DNA of 64,000 bases from Austropuccinia psidii (lineage: Eukaryota > Basidiomycota > Pucciniomycetes > Pucciniales > Sphaerophragmiaceae): the NCBI GenBank assembly GCA_023105745.1, contig JALGQZ010000004.1:60319112-60383111 (forward strand). Reading direction: 5' to 3'. The notes beneath the pieces were generated by a model that was given only the letters and a program-made list of their open reading frames with translations, did no database searches and had not been told where the DNA came from. Shown piece by piece: positions 24,671 to 36,471 of the stretch; the first letter of the stretch is position 1; every line of letters starts with the position of its first letter. The position numbers and the translations under genes are program-made.

Positions 24671-26047
24671 TGAGTCTAGGATGAAGCAGTAATTAAACTA
24701 TTTACAGCTTCAACTATGACTGTGAAATGGTGATAAAAGTTTAAAACAAAGGTTTTTAATGATAATAAGGGTTTATGAATAAAATAAAAAGGCTTTACTA
24801 TTGTGGAATAGTGGTGGTGAGAGCTGTTGAAAGCCCTGGGTGCAGCTTTACCTGTTGGATTACAATAATAAAGACTACAATACTTAAACTTAAAGTATAC
24901 CTGGTTATTTTCCAAGAGTATAACTGTTTTTGATAGTTGTACTATGTAGGAATTCAAGAGCAGGATGAGGAAACCTTTTCTGGCTGTGAAAATGCCCCTT
25001 TTTATCCTGAAATGGGGTGAAAAGGTAGCTAAACCTTTTCACATGGAGGAAGTGAAGATTTTTCACTCTCAAGGACTGGCTTGTTGTTTGAAAAAGACCT
25101 GTATAGCCTGTATTGATCTCAGATGTGGCTTTGAAACCACATCTGGGCAGGTTTCACCAATACAGGGTGAAAATTTTCATCTGGGGACCACACAGCCTGA
25201 TTATGACATGTATGACGTGTATAATTCTGTACAGAACCTGTATGGGACCCCAGTGTTGAATGAACTATGAGGTATTGAAGTAAAAACAAGATTCTTTGTC
25301 TGTTTGACACCTCATAATCATGGTTATGGGATATTATCCCATGGTAAGGCTGTATTTGCCAAACTGTGGGATTTTGACCTTAAAACAGCAATAACTTTGT
25401 CAGTTTTTGAGATATCAACCTCAAGATTGGTTCAGTGTGTAGCCCTGCATGCTTTCTGGCAAAGTTATCCCATGTACAAGATCTTTGTACATATGTGTGG
25501 TTTCAAGAAAAAGCTGTATTGGGCTTGTTTGCCTTATAACTTTTGTTTTAGATGGGATATGGGTAGATGAATGGAACCATCAGATAACCCTGATTGTGCT
25601 CTTTCCAAAAAGACCCCACTTTAGGTATCTCACACTAAAACTGTAGAAGTTAGATGAGAGGTGAATATTTTGTTCACCCTTATTTGGCCTGAATTTGGCC
25701 ATTACTTCAGTAATAATGGTGCTAGCTCAGTTTGGCTGGTACCATTGGATAGCCCTGACTTGGAGATTTATTTTGAATACCTATTTTATAGGGCCGGGAC
25801 TTTTACTCTGTATTTCAGATGAGAGGTGAAATTTAAGGTTTATGTTCAGCAACAACTTTGAGCAGGAATAACTTTGTTATTCTTTGTCCTATGGTGATGG
25901 ACTTGTATCTTTGGAAAGGGATACGTTTCCCCTTTCTTTTGATCCTTTTTGAGCTGATTTGGCTCATCTCCATGTTTTGGTGGTATCTTGGCTATACCAT
26001 TGATTTATGGTATCTGGCTGTCATGCTTGTGCTCTGGTTTTGAGTCA
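24671..26047. mobile_element. LTR-like insertion G in gag of element B
   Basis: 1377 bp starting TGAGTCTAGG and ending TTTTGAGTCA, flanked by CAGGC (24666-24670 and 26048-26052). Removing it rejoins B gag in alignment with A. TG...CA ends and a 5-bp duplication suit a solo LTR. It contains CCTGTATAGCCTGTATT and GTACAGAACCTGTATGG, which echo the GTACAGG motifs of the E-family LTR. Orientation unknown; short frames inside are not convincing. Confidence 0.6.
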
Positions 26048-26799
26048 CAGGCTGACACCAGTTCCCAAAGGTTAGCCAGTACCTTTGAAACTCTTATTGA
26101 GAGTCCAGAAGCTGACATAACTGCTATTACTGTTGTCAGACCTGAATCATTTACAACAGGCAGAAATAGAGATATACCCATCTCAGTAAAAGACCTGTCT
26201 TATGGCGGCAAAGCAGCAGGAGTGGGAACTTCTTAAAAGTCTGTGGATAAGCACAAACAACTTTTATCTTCAAGTGAAGAAGCTATGGTCCCAGAAAAGA
26301 CAGAAGAGCTTCAGAGGGGTTGCACACCCATGCCTTGCAAGGGACAAGTCCAACAGATAACATCTTGGTTGTCAAACCAAAGCATGTTATCAGAGCACCA
26401 GAAGAAGAAGTTCGCCCAAGGAAAGGACAACAGCCTAGTGGAAACTCCCCAAGCCTCCACAAGCAAAGATCCGCCTCAAAAAAGTACCAAAAAGGACAAG
26501 CAAACCCCAAAGAGCAATCAGAACGGCAAGCAAAAGGCAAAGGTAAAGGAAAAAGACAAGTGGAACAAGCCTTACCCACAGAATTACAGAATTTCCAAGA
26601 AGGAGAAAACAGCCATGGACAATGTGTTCAATATGGCAAGAACTCTGATGGAATTCAAAAACAAGGAGGAGGAAAGGTTGAACCAATCTTTTCCAAAGAA
26701 GTAGACCTTGTAAAGCTTGTAACTCATTTTGAGACTTGTAATAAAGAAATTTTAGCAAAGTTTAATAATTTTGAGTATATCCAACAAACATTTTTTTAG
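26048..26799 (+). pseudogene. Element B 5' gag-region ORFs (frames X and Y overlapping)
   Basis: Frame Y (26243-26704) is 153 codons with lysine-rich sequence, then KWNKPYPQNYRISK and AMDNVFNMARTLMEFK, ending shortly after. Frame X (26320-26799) overlaps it for 385 nt and reads HGQCVQYGKNSDGIQKQGG, then a hydrophobic heptad-like segment (LVKLVTHFETCNKEIL). Both have counterparts in A in the same register. Upstream (26048-26242) is interrupted by stops. No function recognised beyond association with Gag. Confidence 0.55.
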
Positions 26800-27760
26800 A
26801 GAGATATTGCAAGTGAAAGAGTCAAAGAAGACCATAATTGGTCCAGAAAATATAAATAAAGACAATATCTTGTCTTTGACACAAATTTGGGCGAGAATTC
26901 AGTCTAAAGTTACCTTACTCAATCAACCAGATGACAAATCTATCTCTTTTATAACTAGATAGTTGAAAGAATTGAGAATAAAAGTTCAGAAATTGGAAAG
27001 CTCAACTGGCCAAAATGCAGCTCTTTTCCAAGAAAAATTGGGAAAAGGTGATGAAGCAAGACTTTAATTGAAAGAAGATATTCAATCAAGTATTAATAAT
27101 ATATCACTAAAGAATGATTTTCCAAGACAGTCTACACCAATTATTGACAGAAATGTGCTAAACCTGAATAATGACTTACATCATACAATTTCAAGCAATG
27201 CAAAAGTGGAGACTGCTTGTAGCTTCAAAGGCATTCCAAGATTCTAGGAATGGCCAACCTTCAGTGGTGAAGGAGAATATAATCATATGGAATTTATAAA
27301 AACAATTGATATGTTTAAAGAAGACTTTAACATACCAGATGAATACATAACTGCCATATTACACTCACTGTTTAACAAATCAGAAAAGAAATGGTATTAC
27401 AAAATGAGGCAAGACCATGGTAAACATTCTTGGCCTTGGTGGAAACACGAAATCATTTCCAAGTGGGCAAATGATTCCTGGAGATTTAAAATGGAAAATT
27501 CTTTTGAAGAAGCCATTTTTAATATTGAAAGGGACAAGCCCATATCTTTGCTTCTTAAACAGAAAGACAGGTTAACTGCTATTCATCCTGATATGTCTGA
27601 AAAAATGATTCATAAAAGGATATTAAAAAGATGTGGTGGTGACCTTGAGTATGCTATAAGAAGCATATGTATTAGGCCTTGCTCTACAGAAGATTATATC
27701 AATGCAATGTAAGACATCACAACTAGGAAAAAAATTGGAAGGAATTGGTATAAACCCCCA
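26800..27760 (+). pseudogene. Element B Gag: coiled-coil segment and capsid
   Basis: After several stops (26800-27240) the capsid opens with WPTFSGEGEYNHMEFIKTIDMF. The open frame 27287-27712 gives 141 residues with KKWYYKMRQDHGKHSWPWW, SWRFKMENSFEEAIF, LLKQKDRLTAIHPDMSEK, KRCGGDLEYAIRS and CSTEDYINAM. A TAA follows directly. This is the best-preserved capsid of the A/B family in the window and matches A 6203-6868. It would assemble the virus-like particle. Confidence 0.75.
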
Positions 27761-28570
27761 ATGGACAAAGAGACTAGTGGGAAACAAATTCCAAACCCCA
27801 ATAAACTTCATGACAAAGCTCCTTTGAAATGTCATAACAGTGGAAGTACTTCTCATTTGGAAAACACTTGTCCCAAAAAGACAAGAATAAATGAGATAGA
27901 AATAGATAAAGTTAAAGACACAAAAGAAACAAATAATGTATCTTTACATGGAAGTGATTCTGAGCCTTCTGAAGAAGAGGAAGTACCAGATGAACTTAGT
28001 ATAGAAAATATTAATGTTTCCTTTGAAGTCACAGAAGTACATACTCACTTACCACAGTACAGTAATGAATGTATGGATCTCATACATGTGCAACATGCTA
28101 AGATGCAAAAAGCCAAACCTGCCAGAGGCAAAGGTTATACAGCTGGAGCAGTTTGTATCACTAACATTGTGATAAATAACAGATAAGCCAAGTTACATCT
28201 TAACTCAGGTGCTTTTTGTACTTGTGTTGGAAAAGATTAGCTTGACAGCATTTATACCAATTGGACAGAAAGTTTAATTCCAATTGAAGGTATAAAATTC
28301 AGCAGTGCTAGCCAAGATATGCACCCCTTAGGCATTTTTGAAGCAGAAATGATATTCCCTCATCCTGCAGGAAGTATCATATTAAAAGTTGAATTTGTTT
28401 TTATGAATAATTGTACTTCACAACACTTTGCACTAGGAGATGATTATCTAAATATTTATGGAATTGATATTAATAATCATAAAGACCAAAATTTCACTAT
28501 AGGGGAAACCAAAAGGCAAAAATTTGCTTTTCCTTCAGAAAAAAGAGAAATAGCTTTTGTTAGACAAGTA
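27761..28570 (+). pseudogene. Element B zinc knuckle and protease region
   Basis: 27761-28186 contains CHNSGSTSHLENTC, a CCHC zinc knuckle whose second Cys is Ser, then an acidic linker (SEPSEEEEVPDELS) and KPARGKGYTAGAVCI, the protease start. After stops the active-site turn reads LNSGAFCTCVG (N in place of the catalytic D). The C-terminal half is open from 28319 (MHPLGIFEAEMIFPHPAG ... LGDDYLNIYGIDI). Loss of the knuckle Cys and the protease Asp indicate a dead copy. Confidence 0.75.
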
Positions 28571-29389
28571 AAAAATGTTAATAAAAAGAATTTTGTGTCA
28601 GATCAGTTAATTGAAGCACAAATTGGTACTGAATTGTCATTAGAAATGAAGGAAGAACTTCTTGAAATTTTATTTCAATACAGAGAGGCCTTTGCTTCTG
28701 ATAATGAACCCCTTGGAGCTATCAAAGGCCATGAGGTGGACATTATGTATCAATCACCTAATGAAACTGGGAGTTCTTACAAAAGTTGGACACAATGAGG
28801 AAGTAGAAGTCACAATTCCTGTAATCATTACTTGGAATAATGAGAAATCAAGGATTATTGGTGATTCTATAGCATTGAATACCTACACTATTCCAGATAG
28901 GTATCCAATTTCTAGAAACAAAGAGACTTTGACTCAATTATCCAAAGCAAAGTTTATCACTTCTATGGATTCTCTTAAAGGTTTCCATCAGAATTTCTTA
29001 ACAACTCATGTAAGGAAATTATTGGGGATTATTGCTCATTGTGGTATTTATGAATACTTGAGGATGCCTTTTGGTATTAAAAATGCACCCCCCCATTACC
29101 AAATAATGATGAATACCATTTTCCCACATGAATTATCAGAGGGATGGTTAATCAGTTATATTGATGACATTATCATTTGTTCAGAAACCTGGAAATTGCA
29201 TTTAGAGATCCTTTCATTAGTACTTAGGAAAATTATTCAAGTGAAAATGAAAATATCTCTTAAAAATGTAATTTTGGGTTTCATGAGCTGAAAGCTCTAG
29301 GACATGTAGTAACAGGACTGAGCCTTGGTGTTGATAAAAACAAGGTTTCTTCAGTTTTACTGGAACAAATTCCCCAGAAAAAAGACAAA
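28571..29389 (+). pseudogene. Element B reverse transcriptase
   Basis: The N-terminal part (AFASDNEPLGAIKGHEVDI) ends near 28745, where about 100 nt present in A (proline-rich [16 protein letters not shown] loop) are missing, and the frame shifts. The open frame 28662-29291 continues with [50 protein letters not shown] and the catalytic LISYIDDIIIC. A second shift follows near 29280 before the thumb. The catalytic box is intact but the protein could not be made in one piece. Confidence 0.8.
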
Positions 29390-30280
29390 ATGATGTCTTT
29401 CTTAGGGTTTGCCAATCAATACAGAAAACACCTTAAAGATTTTGAAATCCATGCCAAATCATTTTACAGAATTTGTGATCAACAAACTGTCTTTGAGATG
29501 ACACACGAAATAATCCAAGAATATGAAAACATTAAGTATGCATTGACTAATGCACCATTATTATTAATGACAGATTGGAAAATTTCTTTCAAGATGTATA
29601 TTCATGCATGTGGTGAAGGCCTAGGTGCAGCTCTTCATCAAGTTCAAATTGTGAAGGAAAAGCCTTATGAGGGTCCGATTTGTTTTATTTCAAGAAAAAT
29701 CAAACCTACTGGGGCCAGGTATGGAGCCAGCCAATTGGAGTGCCTTTGCCTTGTTCGGGCTCTGGAAAAAATTCATTGCTATCTTGATGGTAGTGTGTTT
29801 AAAGTAATTACTGATTTTAATTCAGTAAAATCACTTCTTAACATGAAGACTCCTAGTAGACACATGTTAAGATGGCAGATTACTATTCAGGAGTATATGG
29901 GCAATATGACCATAGTAAATAAAGCTGGAAATATTCACAATAATGCTGATGGCTTGAGGAGATGGGCATTACCAAATAAACCTGACAATCTTGCCTGTGT
30001 TTCTACAAGTGCAGAACCTCAAGTTCCAATTGAAGGAATTAACATCACAGATGTGGGGAAAGAATTCTTTGAAGAAGTTAGAGAAAGCTACAAGCCAGAT
30101 AAGAGTTGTCATCTTCTTACTGCTCTACTTGACAAATATTGCAAAGATGCATCCTTGGCTAACACTCTGGTGATATTTGGAAAGCATCTTATGAAAATGG
30201 AAGATTCCATTTGTTTGATGGTATATAATATCATAGGTCTAAACACACATGTGTCATGGTTTTATGTAGTAGAATTTTGA
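29390..30280 (+). pseudogene. Element B RT thumb and RNase H
   Basis: 296 open codons: [17 protein letters not shown] (thumb), then RNase H beginning [16 protein letters not shown]. The first RNase H acidic residue (usually D in IDAS/IDAC) is His here. [34 protein letters not shown] and [12 protein letters not shown] follow. It runs into the tether toward integrase and ends by a frame change near 30280. Replacement of the first catalytic Asp would impair RNase H. Confidence 0.78.
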
Positions 30281-31595
30281 TCAACACAATACTACTGGAA
30301 TGCCATGATAACATTCATTCTGGACATCTGTCCAAAGACAGAACAATGGAAAGAATTAAGACATGTGCCTGGTGGCCATCTTGGAGAAAAGATGTCATTG
30401 AGTACTGTCATAGTTGTGATAAATGCCAGAAAGCCAAGATAGCTAGTTGTAAATGATTTGGATTGATGATTCATATCCAAGAACCAAGTACCCCATGGGC
30501 AGTGGTTCATATGGATTGGGTAGCTTCCTTACCACCTGGAGGTGATAAAAGTTACAATGCATTTCTTTTCATTATTGATAGCTATAGTCAAACCCCAATC
30601 TTTTTACCATGTCACAAAGATGACACAGCTATGGATACAGCTCTTTTGATTTGGAACAGAGTTATATCCCATACATGTTTCTTTAAAAATATCATCAGTG
30701 ATAGAGAACCAAAATTTACATCAGCCTTATGGACCAATTTACATAAGCTTTTGGATACAAAACTATCATTCTCAACAGCATACCACCTGCAAACACATGG
30801 GCTAGCAGAAGGAATGATTCAAACCCTTGAGGGCATTATCAGAATACTCTGTGCTTATGGCCTGGAGTTCAAAGATTCTGATGACTTTACCTATGATTGG
30901 TGTACTCTTATACCAGAATTGGAATTAGCATACCACAATTCTATCCATGCTTCAACAGGAAAGACTTCTGCAATGTTGGAAAAACAATGGAACCTAAACT
31001 TTCAGATGATACTTTGAAGAAAGAATTAGTTAATATTCATCCAACCACTTCAAGATTTGAGCTATTGCTTGATAAAGTGAGGCATCATGCAAAACAAAGC
31101 ATGAATCATGCCTTTGAATATGCTAAACAGAAATGGGATAAAAGTCATAAAAACCCAGAATTCAAAGTAGGGGACATAATACCAGTTTCAAACTTGAGCT
31201 TTAATAATATTAAAGGTTCAAAGAAATTGAAAGATTCCTTTGCAGGACCATTTATTATTAAAGCCCTTCATGGGAAAAATGCAGTACAAGTGGAACTTTC
31301 AGGAGAATTTGAAAATACACATCCAACTTCTCCCGTTAGCCTATTGAAGCATTACACTTCAAGTGATAAAGAATTATTTCCTTTGAGAAATGAAACACCC
31401 TTGGAAGTACCTCCACTTGATCAAAGTGAAGAGAAAAACATACTAAAAGTCTTGAAAGAAAGAAGACTTCAGGGAAAAGATGAAAGAGAATACTTGGTCA
31501 GGTACAAAAATCCACAACATGAAGATGAATGGATTGTAGCAGAAAAGATACCTGATTACCAAAAGTTTCTCAGAAGATTCAGACATGAGAGAAGG
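30256..31595 (+). pseudogene. Element B integrase and C-terminal chromo-like tail
   Basis: 30256-30456 gives the HHCC zinc module (LECHDNIHSGHLS ... YCHSCDKC). After a TGA, 30463-31017 gives the core: VVHMDWVASLPPGGDKS, IISDREPKFTSALW (second Asp retained) and AYHLQTHGLAEGMIQ (third acidic position retained). After another shift, 30897-31595 gives KWDKSHKNPEFKVGDIIPV, FAGPFIIKALHG and the chromo-like EYLVRYKNPQHEDEW. The C-terminus is cut by a solo LTR (31596-33292) at RRFRHERR; short coding sequence resumes after it. Confidence 0.8.
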
Positions 31596-33292
31596 TGTCA
31601 CAGGGGCTCTTGGAAGAAGAGGGCCTGGCACTCAGGAATCAAGAACTCACTTGGAGGGCTCCAAAGATAAAAGAATAATAAGAATGAATTTCTTTAAGAA
31701 AGAATCTGGGAGAAAACAAGTATGCCAAAAGATGAGATAAGGAAAAGATGAAGCCAATGGCCAAAGATAATAAAGAAGCCAACCAAGTGAATCCTCAATT
31801 CACTGTTTCAACCTGCCAGAAAAGGAAATGGAATTAGTATAAGGATATGACCACCAATATCCACTGGACAGGCAAGGAAATAAAAGAAAAGGGTGCTGAA
31901 TGACTGACTTAAGATTATCAGTATTAACTTTAATAAGGTAAAAGAAAATAAGGATAAAAATAAATCCAGTATATTAATTAACTGGGGAAAAAGTCCCCAG
32001 GTGATGAAAGGTGGCCAGTATATGTGAAAAACTGAAAGATTGATCCTGGAAGGTGGATCAATGACTGTATTGTCCGAATCGGGAAATACAGTTCTGGCCA
32101 TCTTGAAATTTGAACTGTGTGATGGAATTCCCACAGTGGAATAAGAAATGGCCCAATTGGGCCAAGGCCATACAGATTGATTGAACAAGGCCTGTACGGA
32201 TGAATTGGGTTGTCCAAGGAGTATTGAAATACTTGATACCTTGACAACTGATTGAAAAGATGTAATACCTTTGAGAATTGCCCTTAGAATAACCCTGAAT
32301 GAAATTGCCAACCCAACTCCTGCTGAGCCAGGTGGTTGGAGTCCTTGAATGGTCTTCTGATTGCCGCCATGGATTACTAAACTGATGAGTCCAAAGGTCC
32401 TCCTTCGGAATGGGTGTTGGATCTTGGTACCTTGAGTTAAGAAGGTTGATTTGGGTCCTGAAAACCTCACCATTGAATTGCTGAGCAAAAATGGTGCATA
32501 ATGGTATATAACACCATATATGCACCACTCCTGCAACCTTGAGTACAAGGTTCATGGAGGAATGAAGCAATCTTCCCTTAAGTTGAGGGAAATGCTTGTT
32601 GAGATGATTTGGTGGCCTCTGGTGGTTGCCAGATGCCATGACGGTGAAGTTGGTCCATGGTGGTCCAGGGCCAAAAATGGGTCCTACGGGATTTATGGCC
32701 AAAAATGGATCCAAGGTGTTTTTGGTCCAATTTGGGTCCAAGGGATTGGTGGCCAAAAAATGGCTCAGGTGGGCCCAATTGTGGTTTGGGACCCACCTGG
32801 CCTTGGGGGCTAGGTGGCTGCCCCCTTTGGCCCCTTTTGGCCTCATTGGATTAGGCCAAAAGGGGCCTAATCTGCCTACGGACCGCGGACCGTAGAAGCC
32901 GTGGGGGGCCTAAATGGCCCAAAAAGGCCATTTAGGCCAAAACCCCCATAATGAAAGGGGTGGCCAGGAAATCAATGAAGGTGGCCATGGGGCCTGGAAG
33001 CCCCTAGAAGACAAAAGGACCCCCCAGGCCCAAAAACAGTGATGGAGGCCTGGGGGTTGGTGAGATGGGAATTGGCCAAGAGGGCCAATGACGCAGGATA
33101 TGGCCTGAGGCCATAAAAGATGATGGTGGCCATACGTGGCCAATGGAATGGGTTATGGCGTAAGAGCCATGGAACACCCAAAAGGGGTCAATTGGCCATA
33201 AATGATATGACATGGCCAATTGGCCCCAACTTGGCTCCAGGTTGGATTACCGCCGCCATCAAGGAGGAGGGTCAAAATACGTGGTTGTGACA
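31596..33292 (-). mobile_element. Solo LTR, 1.7-kb family (copy 1)
   Basis: 1697 bp, TGTCACAGGGGCTC to CGTGGTTGTGACA, flanked by perfect duplications GAAGG (31591-31595 and 33293-33297). The same length and layout recur at 53579-55275. Orientation is set by analogy with E LTRs, which end CCCCTGTGACA. The right half is GC-richer with many AGGCCATA/AAGGCCA repeats and a CTACGGACCGCGGACCGTAG near-palindrome (32876-32895). Long frames on both strands here reflect composition, not genes. Confidence 0.94.
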
Positions 33293-33446
33293 GAAGGCCA
33301 ATTCCTCAATGCAACATCTGCATTGTGTGCTTTACATACTTGAAAGTATAAGTAGAGAGGTTGGACAGTGGATGACACCCCCTCAATTAACATGGGGGTA
33401 TACTATTAAAGAAAATTAAGGTACAATTTTTTTTGGTGGTAGGGAA
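33293..33446 (+). other. Element B 3' end with polypurine tract
   Basis: Residual end of pol after the solo LTR (up to about 33350), then a short untranslated stretch and the tract T8-GGTGGTAGGGAA (33427-33446) directly before the 3' LTR, matching element A. Confidence 0.6.
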
Positions 33447-35602
33447 TGTGAACCTGTGAGGTATATATGACATACCCATAAGGCCACAAATAACTTGATA
33501 TACAGCTGATTTAGTCTTGAACAGACTTTTCAGCTGTAATTAAAATGAAAAATAACAAGAAATAGGTATAACTTTTGTTTGGATAACCAAAGTTATAATT
33601 ATTATGTCATTTTTGGATTCTACACCAAAAATAACATAGGGTACACCCATAAGGTGTTATACCCAAAAATGCTTACTTCTTAAGTTATTGGAAGATTTAA
33701 GAATCTCACAGTACTAATGTCACTTCTTCAACATTTTTTAAAATTGTTAAATTGAAGCTTAAATAAGTTTAATTTCAAATTTTCATAAGGTTTATGCAAA
33801 CTTACCAAAATTTTAGTTAAAATTGAGGTGTTGTATATATTTACTGAATTGGCTAAGGATTTGCCATACTTAATGTAAATCCTGCATGAGCTCAATTTAA
33901 AAATTTCTAAGGACATAGTATGGCTTTAAATAGATAAAAGGGCAAAATACAAGCAAAAAGGTGGGACAAAGGAAAAGACCAAACAGAGCTGGGGTACCCA
34001 GCTTTTTGGATCTGCAAGGATTCAATTAAGGTTGTCCACCTGTATTAGAGGGTTTTCAACCTTATTTAAACTTTAATATTAGACTTTGATCCAACCTTAA
34101 ACCTTAAACTGGTTTTATCCCAATTTGGACAGGAATTTCAAGCTGCCAAAGGGTAAATCCCAATATGCAAGCTTGAAATTAAAGTTTTGAGACCTGTCAA
34201 AGCTTAAAACTTTGAAGTTAAAAGTATCAAAACCTTATCAAAAGTTAAGGTTTAGTGTGTATTGCTATTTTACATGGAAAAATAGTAATAACCTCAAAAA
34301 CTCATTAAAAATCCAAATCTTTATGGATTTGCTTGAAATTTTACACAGCTTAAAATTAAATGTTATCTCTGTATAAATTAAGCTTTAAGTATCCTTTATA
34401 AGCAGGTTTTATTTGTAATTAGCCTGGAAAATTACTATTTTAATCATACTTAGAGAAAATGAAGATTTCTTCAAAAATTAATTAAAAATTGAGTTCAAGA
34501 GATTTTTACTTGAAACTCTAATTTTGAGTTGTTCATGTGATGAAATTTAATATAAATAAACTTCTTTCCTATCAAAACTTACAATAATTCACTTAAATGA
34601 GGATTAAGTCTACTTGGAGTTAACAATAACAACAGTAACTTTAAATTGGAATTAAAAATAAGTCACCTTAAGTTAAGAACCTTATTTTCAAGCATGGTTT
34701 TCAGTTTTGACCTGAGAACACCCTTTTTATCCATTATGAATTATGAGAGCTGCTCTGCAGACATAAAAAGAGTCTATTCATCACTGTTTTTGTCAATCAA
34801 TTCAATCCAATTGAATCCAGTTATATTGGAAATTTAAACAGGTAAAGTTTTATTATATATAAAATCTTATGATGAAAGTATTTCTTAAGTATTTTATTCT
34901 TTATAAATATTAAATTAAAGAATTGAAATAATGGAAATGCTATTATCTTTGTAATCACCAATAATATATTTTATTTTATAAAATTATTGTCTTAAAATAT
35001 CTTTTGAAATCCACAAATTCCTCTTAAAAACTCTTTTAATCAGATTTTTATGATAAAAAGCTGTTTTATCTTCCAAAATATTCATTTTTGGTGTGTTACC
35101 AACTTATAATGATTATTCAATATTATAACTGTTGTGTTTTACTTGTTTTATTAATTATATATTATAAGTAAGTTTTTCTCTAAAATTTTATATTTTTATC
35201 TATTATTAGTTTTTTTATATAGAATTTTTCTATAAGAATTATATCTGCACAGTGTGTTTTATAATTTCATTTTATAAATAATATTCATATTATTTATAAG
35301 TGGTTAAATATTTTTGTTCTCAACGTGTAATTATCTCATTAAGAGATTTACACTTCTTATTGTTATAACTGTTGGTGACTATAAAAATAATAGAATAATT
35401 ATAATTCATTTTAATTATTAATATTTTTTTATTATTATACTATATAATAATAATGAAATTTATTTTTTTAATAAAATTATTTTAATAACTATATTTACTT
35501 TGTGGTGATAATATTTTGTTATATTACATTCTTCTACTGAGGACAGTCATAGTACCCTTGATATTGTTACTATTCTCAAGAGTTTCATAGACAAACCTTA
35601 TA
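33447..35602 (+). repeat. 3' LTR of element B
   Basis: 2156 bp, TGTGAACCTGTGAGG to AAACCTTATA, matching 20933-23069. The final dinucleotide is TA rather than CA, presumably a point mutation. No gene inside. Confidence 0.9.
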
Positions 35603-35707
35603 GATTTACTCCATCATATGGTGATAAAATTAGTATAGATATGAGTGTGAAATGTGAAGTTTTTTTGAAAATAGTAAATTAAAGGTTCCACTAAAGATGT
35701 GTGATAG
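35603..35707. other. Short unassigned segment between B and E
   Basis: 105 bp of AT-rich sequence which, together with 44829-45008, forms the pre-insertion locus of element E (GATAG at 35703-35707 is the duplication). No gene seen. Confidence 0.5.
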
Positions 35708-36471
35708 TGTAACAACCATCCATCAGGGGTAAGGGTATTCATTCATACACCCACTCAGAACACCCCAAATCAGCAAATCCAGCATCTGTATCAGCATTCA
35801 ACTTCAGCAATCTTCATTCTGAACATGCATACAGCTTGGTACCTCAATACAGCCTGTCAATACCTGTACAGGCTGGATTCACCCAATACAGTTTCAATAC
35901 ACCAAGATGAAACTGTATGATCACTCCAATACACCACACCTCTTGTACAGGTTCTGTACAGCCGTACAGGACCTGTATTGGCCAGACTCAATTCAAATCA
36001 TCAAGTATTCTCATGAAAACTCCTCCTCTGGATCAGGGCTGGTGATTCTCACATATACCAGCCCCTCTTCCTCCCCCTGGGGACTTTTCCCCAGTTAATT
36101 AATTTAGTTGATTTATTATTATCTGAATATTCTTATCCTTATATTTTGGGTATTATATTTATTTAATCTTAAGTTAGTCTTTGCCCCTTTTCTTTCTTCG
36201 CCTGTACAGTATGAGTTGGGTGGCCATATCCTTATTAACCCTTCTCTTTCCATTCTGACAGGTTGAAACAGTGGACTTGGACTTGTTTGTGGTTGGCTCT
36301 TCTTTTTCTTACTCTTATTCTTTGTTGCTGTTTTCTTATTTTTATTCCTTTAGTAATTCATTATTCACACTCTTAAGTGTATCCATTCTTGTCTTATCTT
36401 TGAGCCCTCCATAAGTGAGTCCCAGTTTACTGAGTGCCAGGCCCTCTTCACTTCGAAGAGCCCCTGTGACA
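35708..36471 (+). repeat. 5' LTR of element E
   Basis: 764 bp, TGTAACAACC to CCCCTGTGACA. It contains a cluster of CCTGTACAGG / GTACAG motifs (about 35865-35970), several in inverted pairs, a plausible binding-site cluster in U3. No TATA box can be named with confidence. Confidence 0.96.

Larger units (their letters stand above)
20933..35602 (+). mobile_element. Ty3/gypsy LTR retrotransposon B with nested insertions (degenerate)
   Basis: A plus-strand element with LTRs at 20933-23069 and 33447-35602, a primer site identical to that of A, gag, protease, RT, RNase H, integrase and a polypurine tract shared with A. Three insertions (23702-24464, 24671-26047, 31596-33292), each with a 5-bp duplication, inflate its length to 14.7 kb; without them it would be about 10.8 kb. 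Coding frames are broken repeatedly and the RT has a deletion. Flanking pentamers are GTTTT and GATTT, so the duplication is at best imperfect. Confidence 0.88.

Noticed and set aside
32058..33219. Long overlapping frames on both strands within 31.8-33.2 kb
   Set aside because: They lie wholly inside a solo LTR with clear duplications; the low stop density comes from GGCC-rich composition. The same frames recur in the other copy at 53.8-55.3 kb.
20928..35607. Clean target-site duplication for element B
   Set aside because: Flanking pentamers are GTTTT and GATTT; one mismatch, so I do not claim a true duplication.
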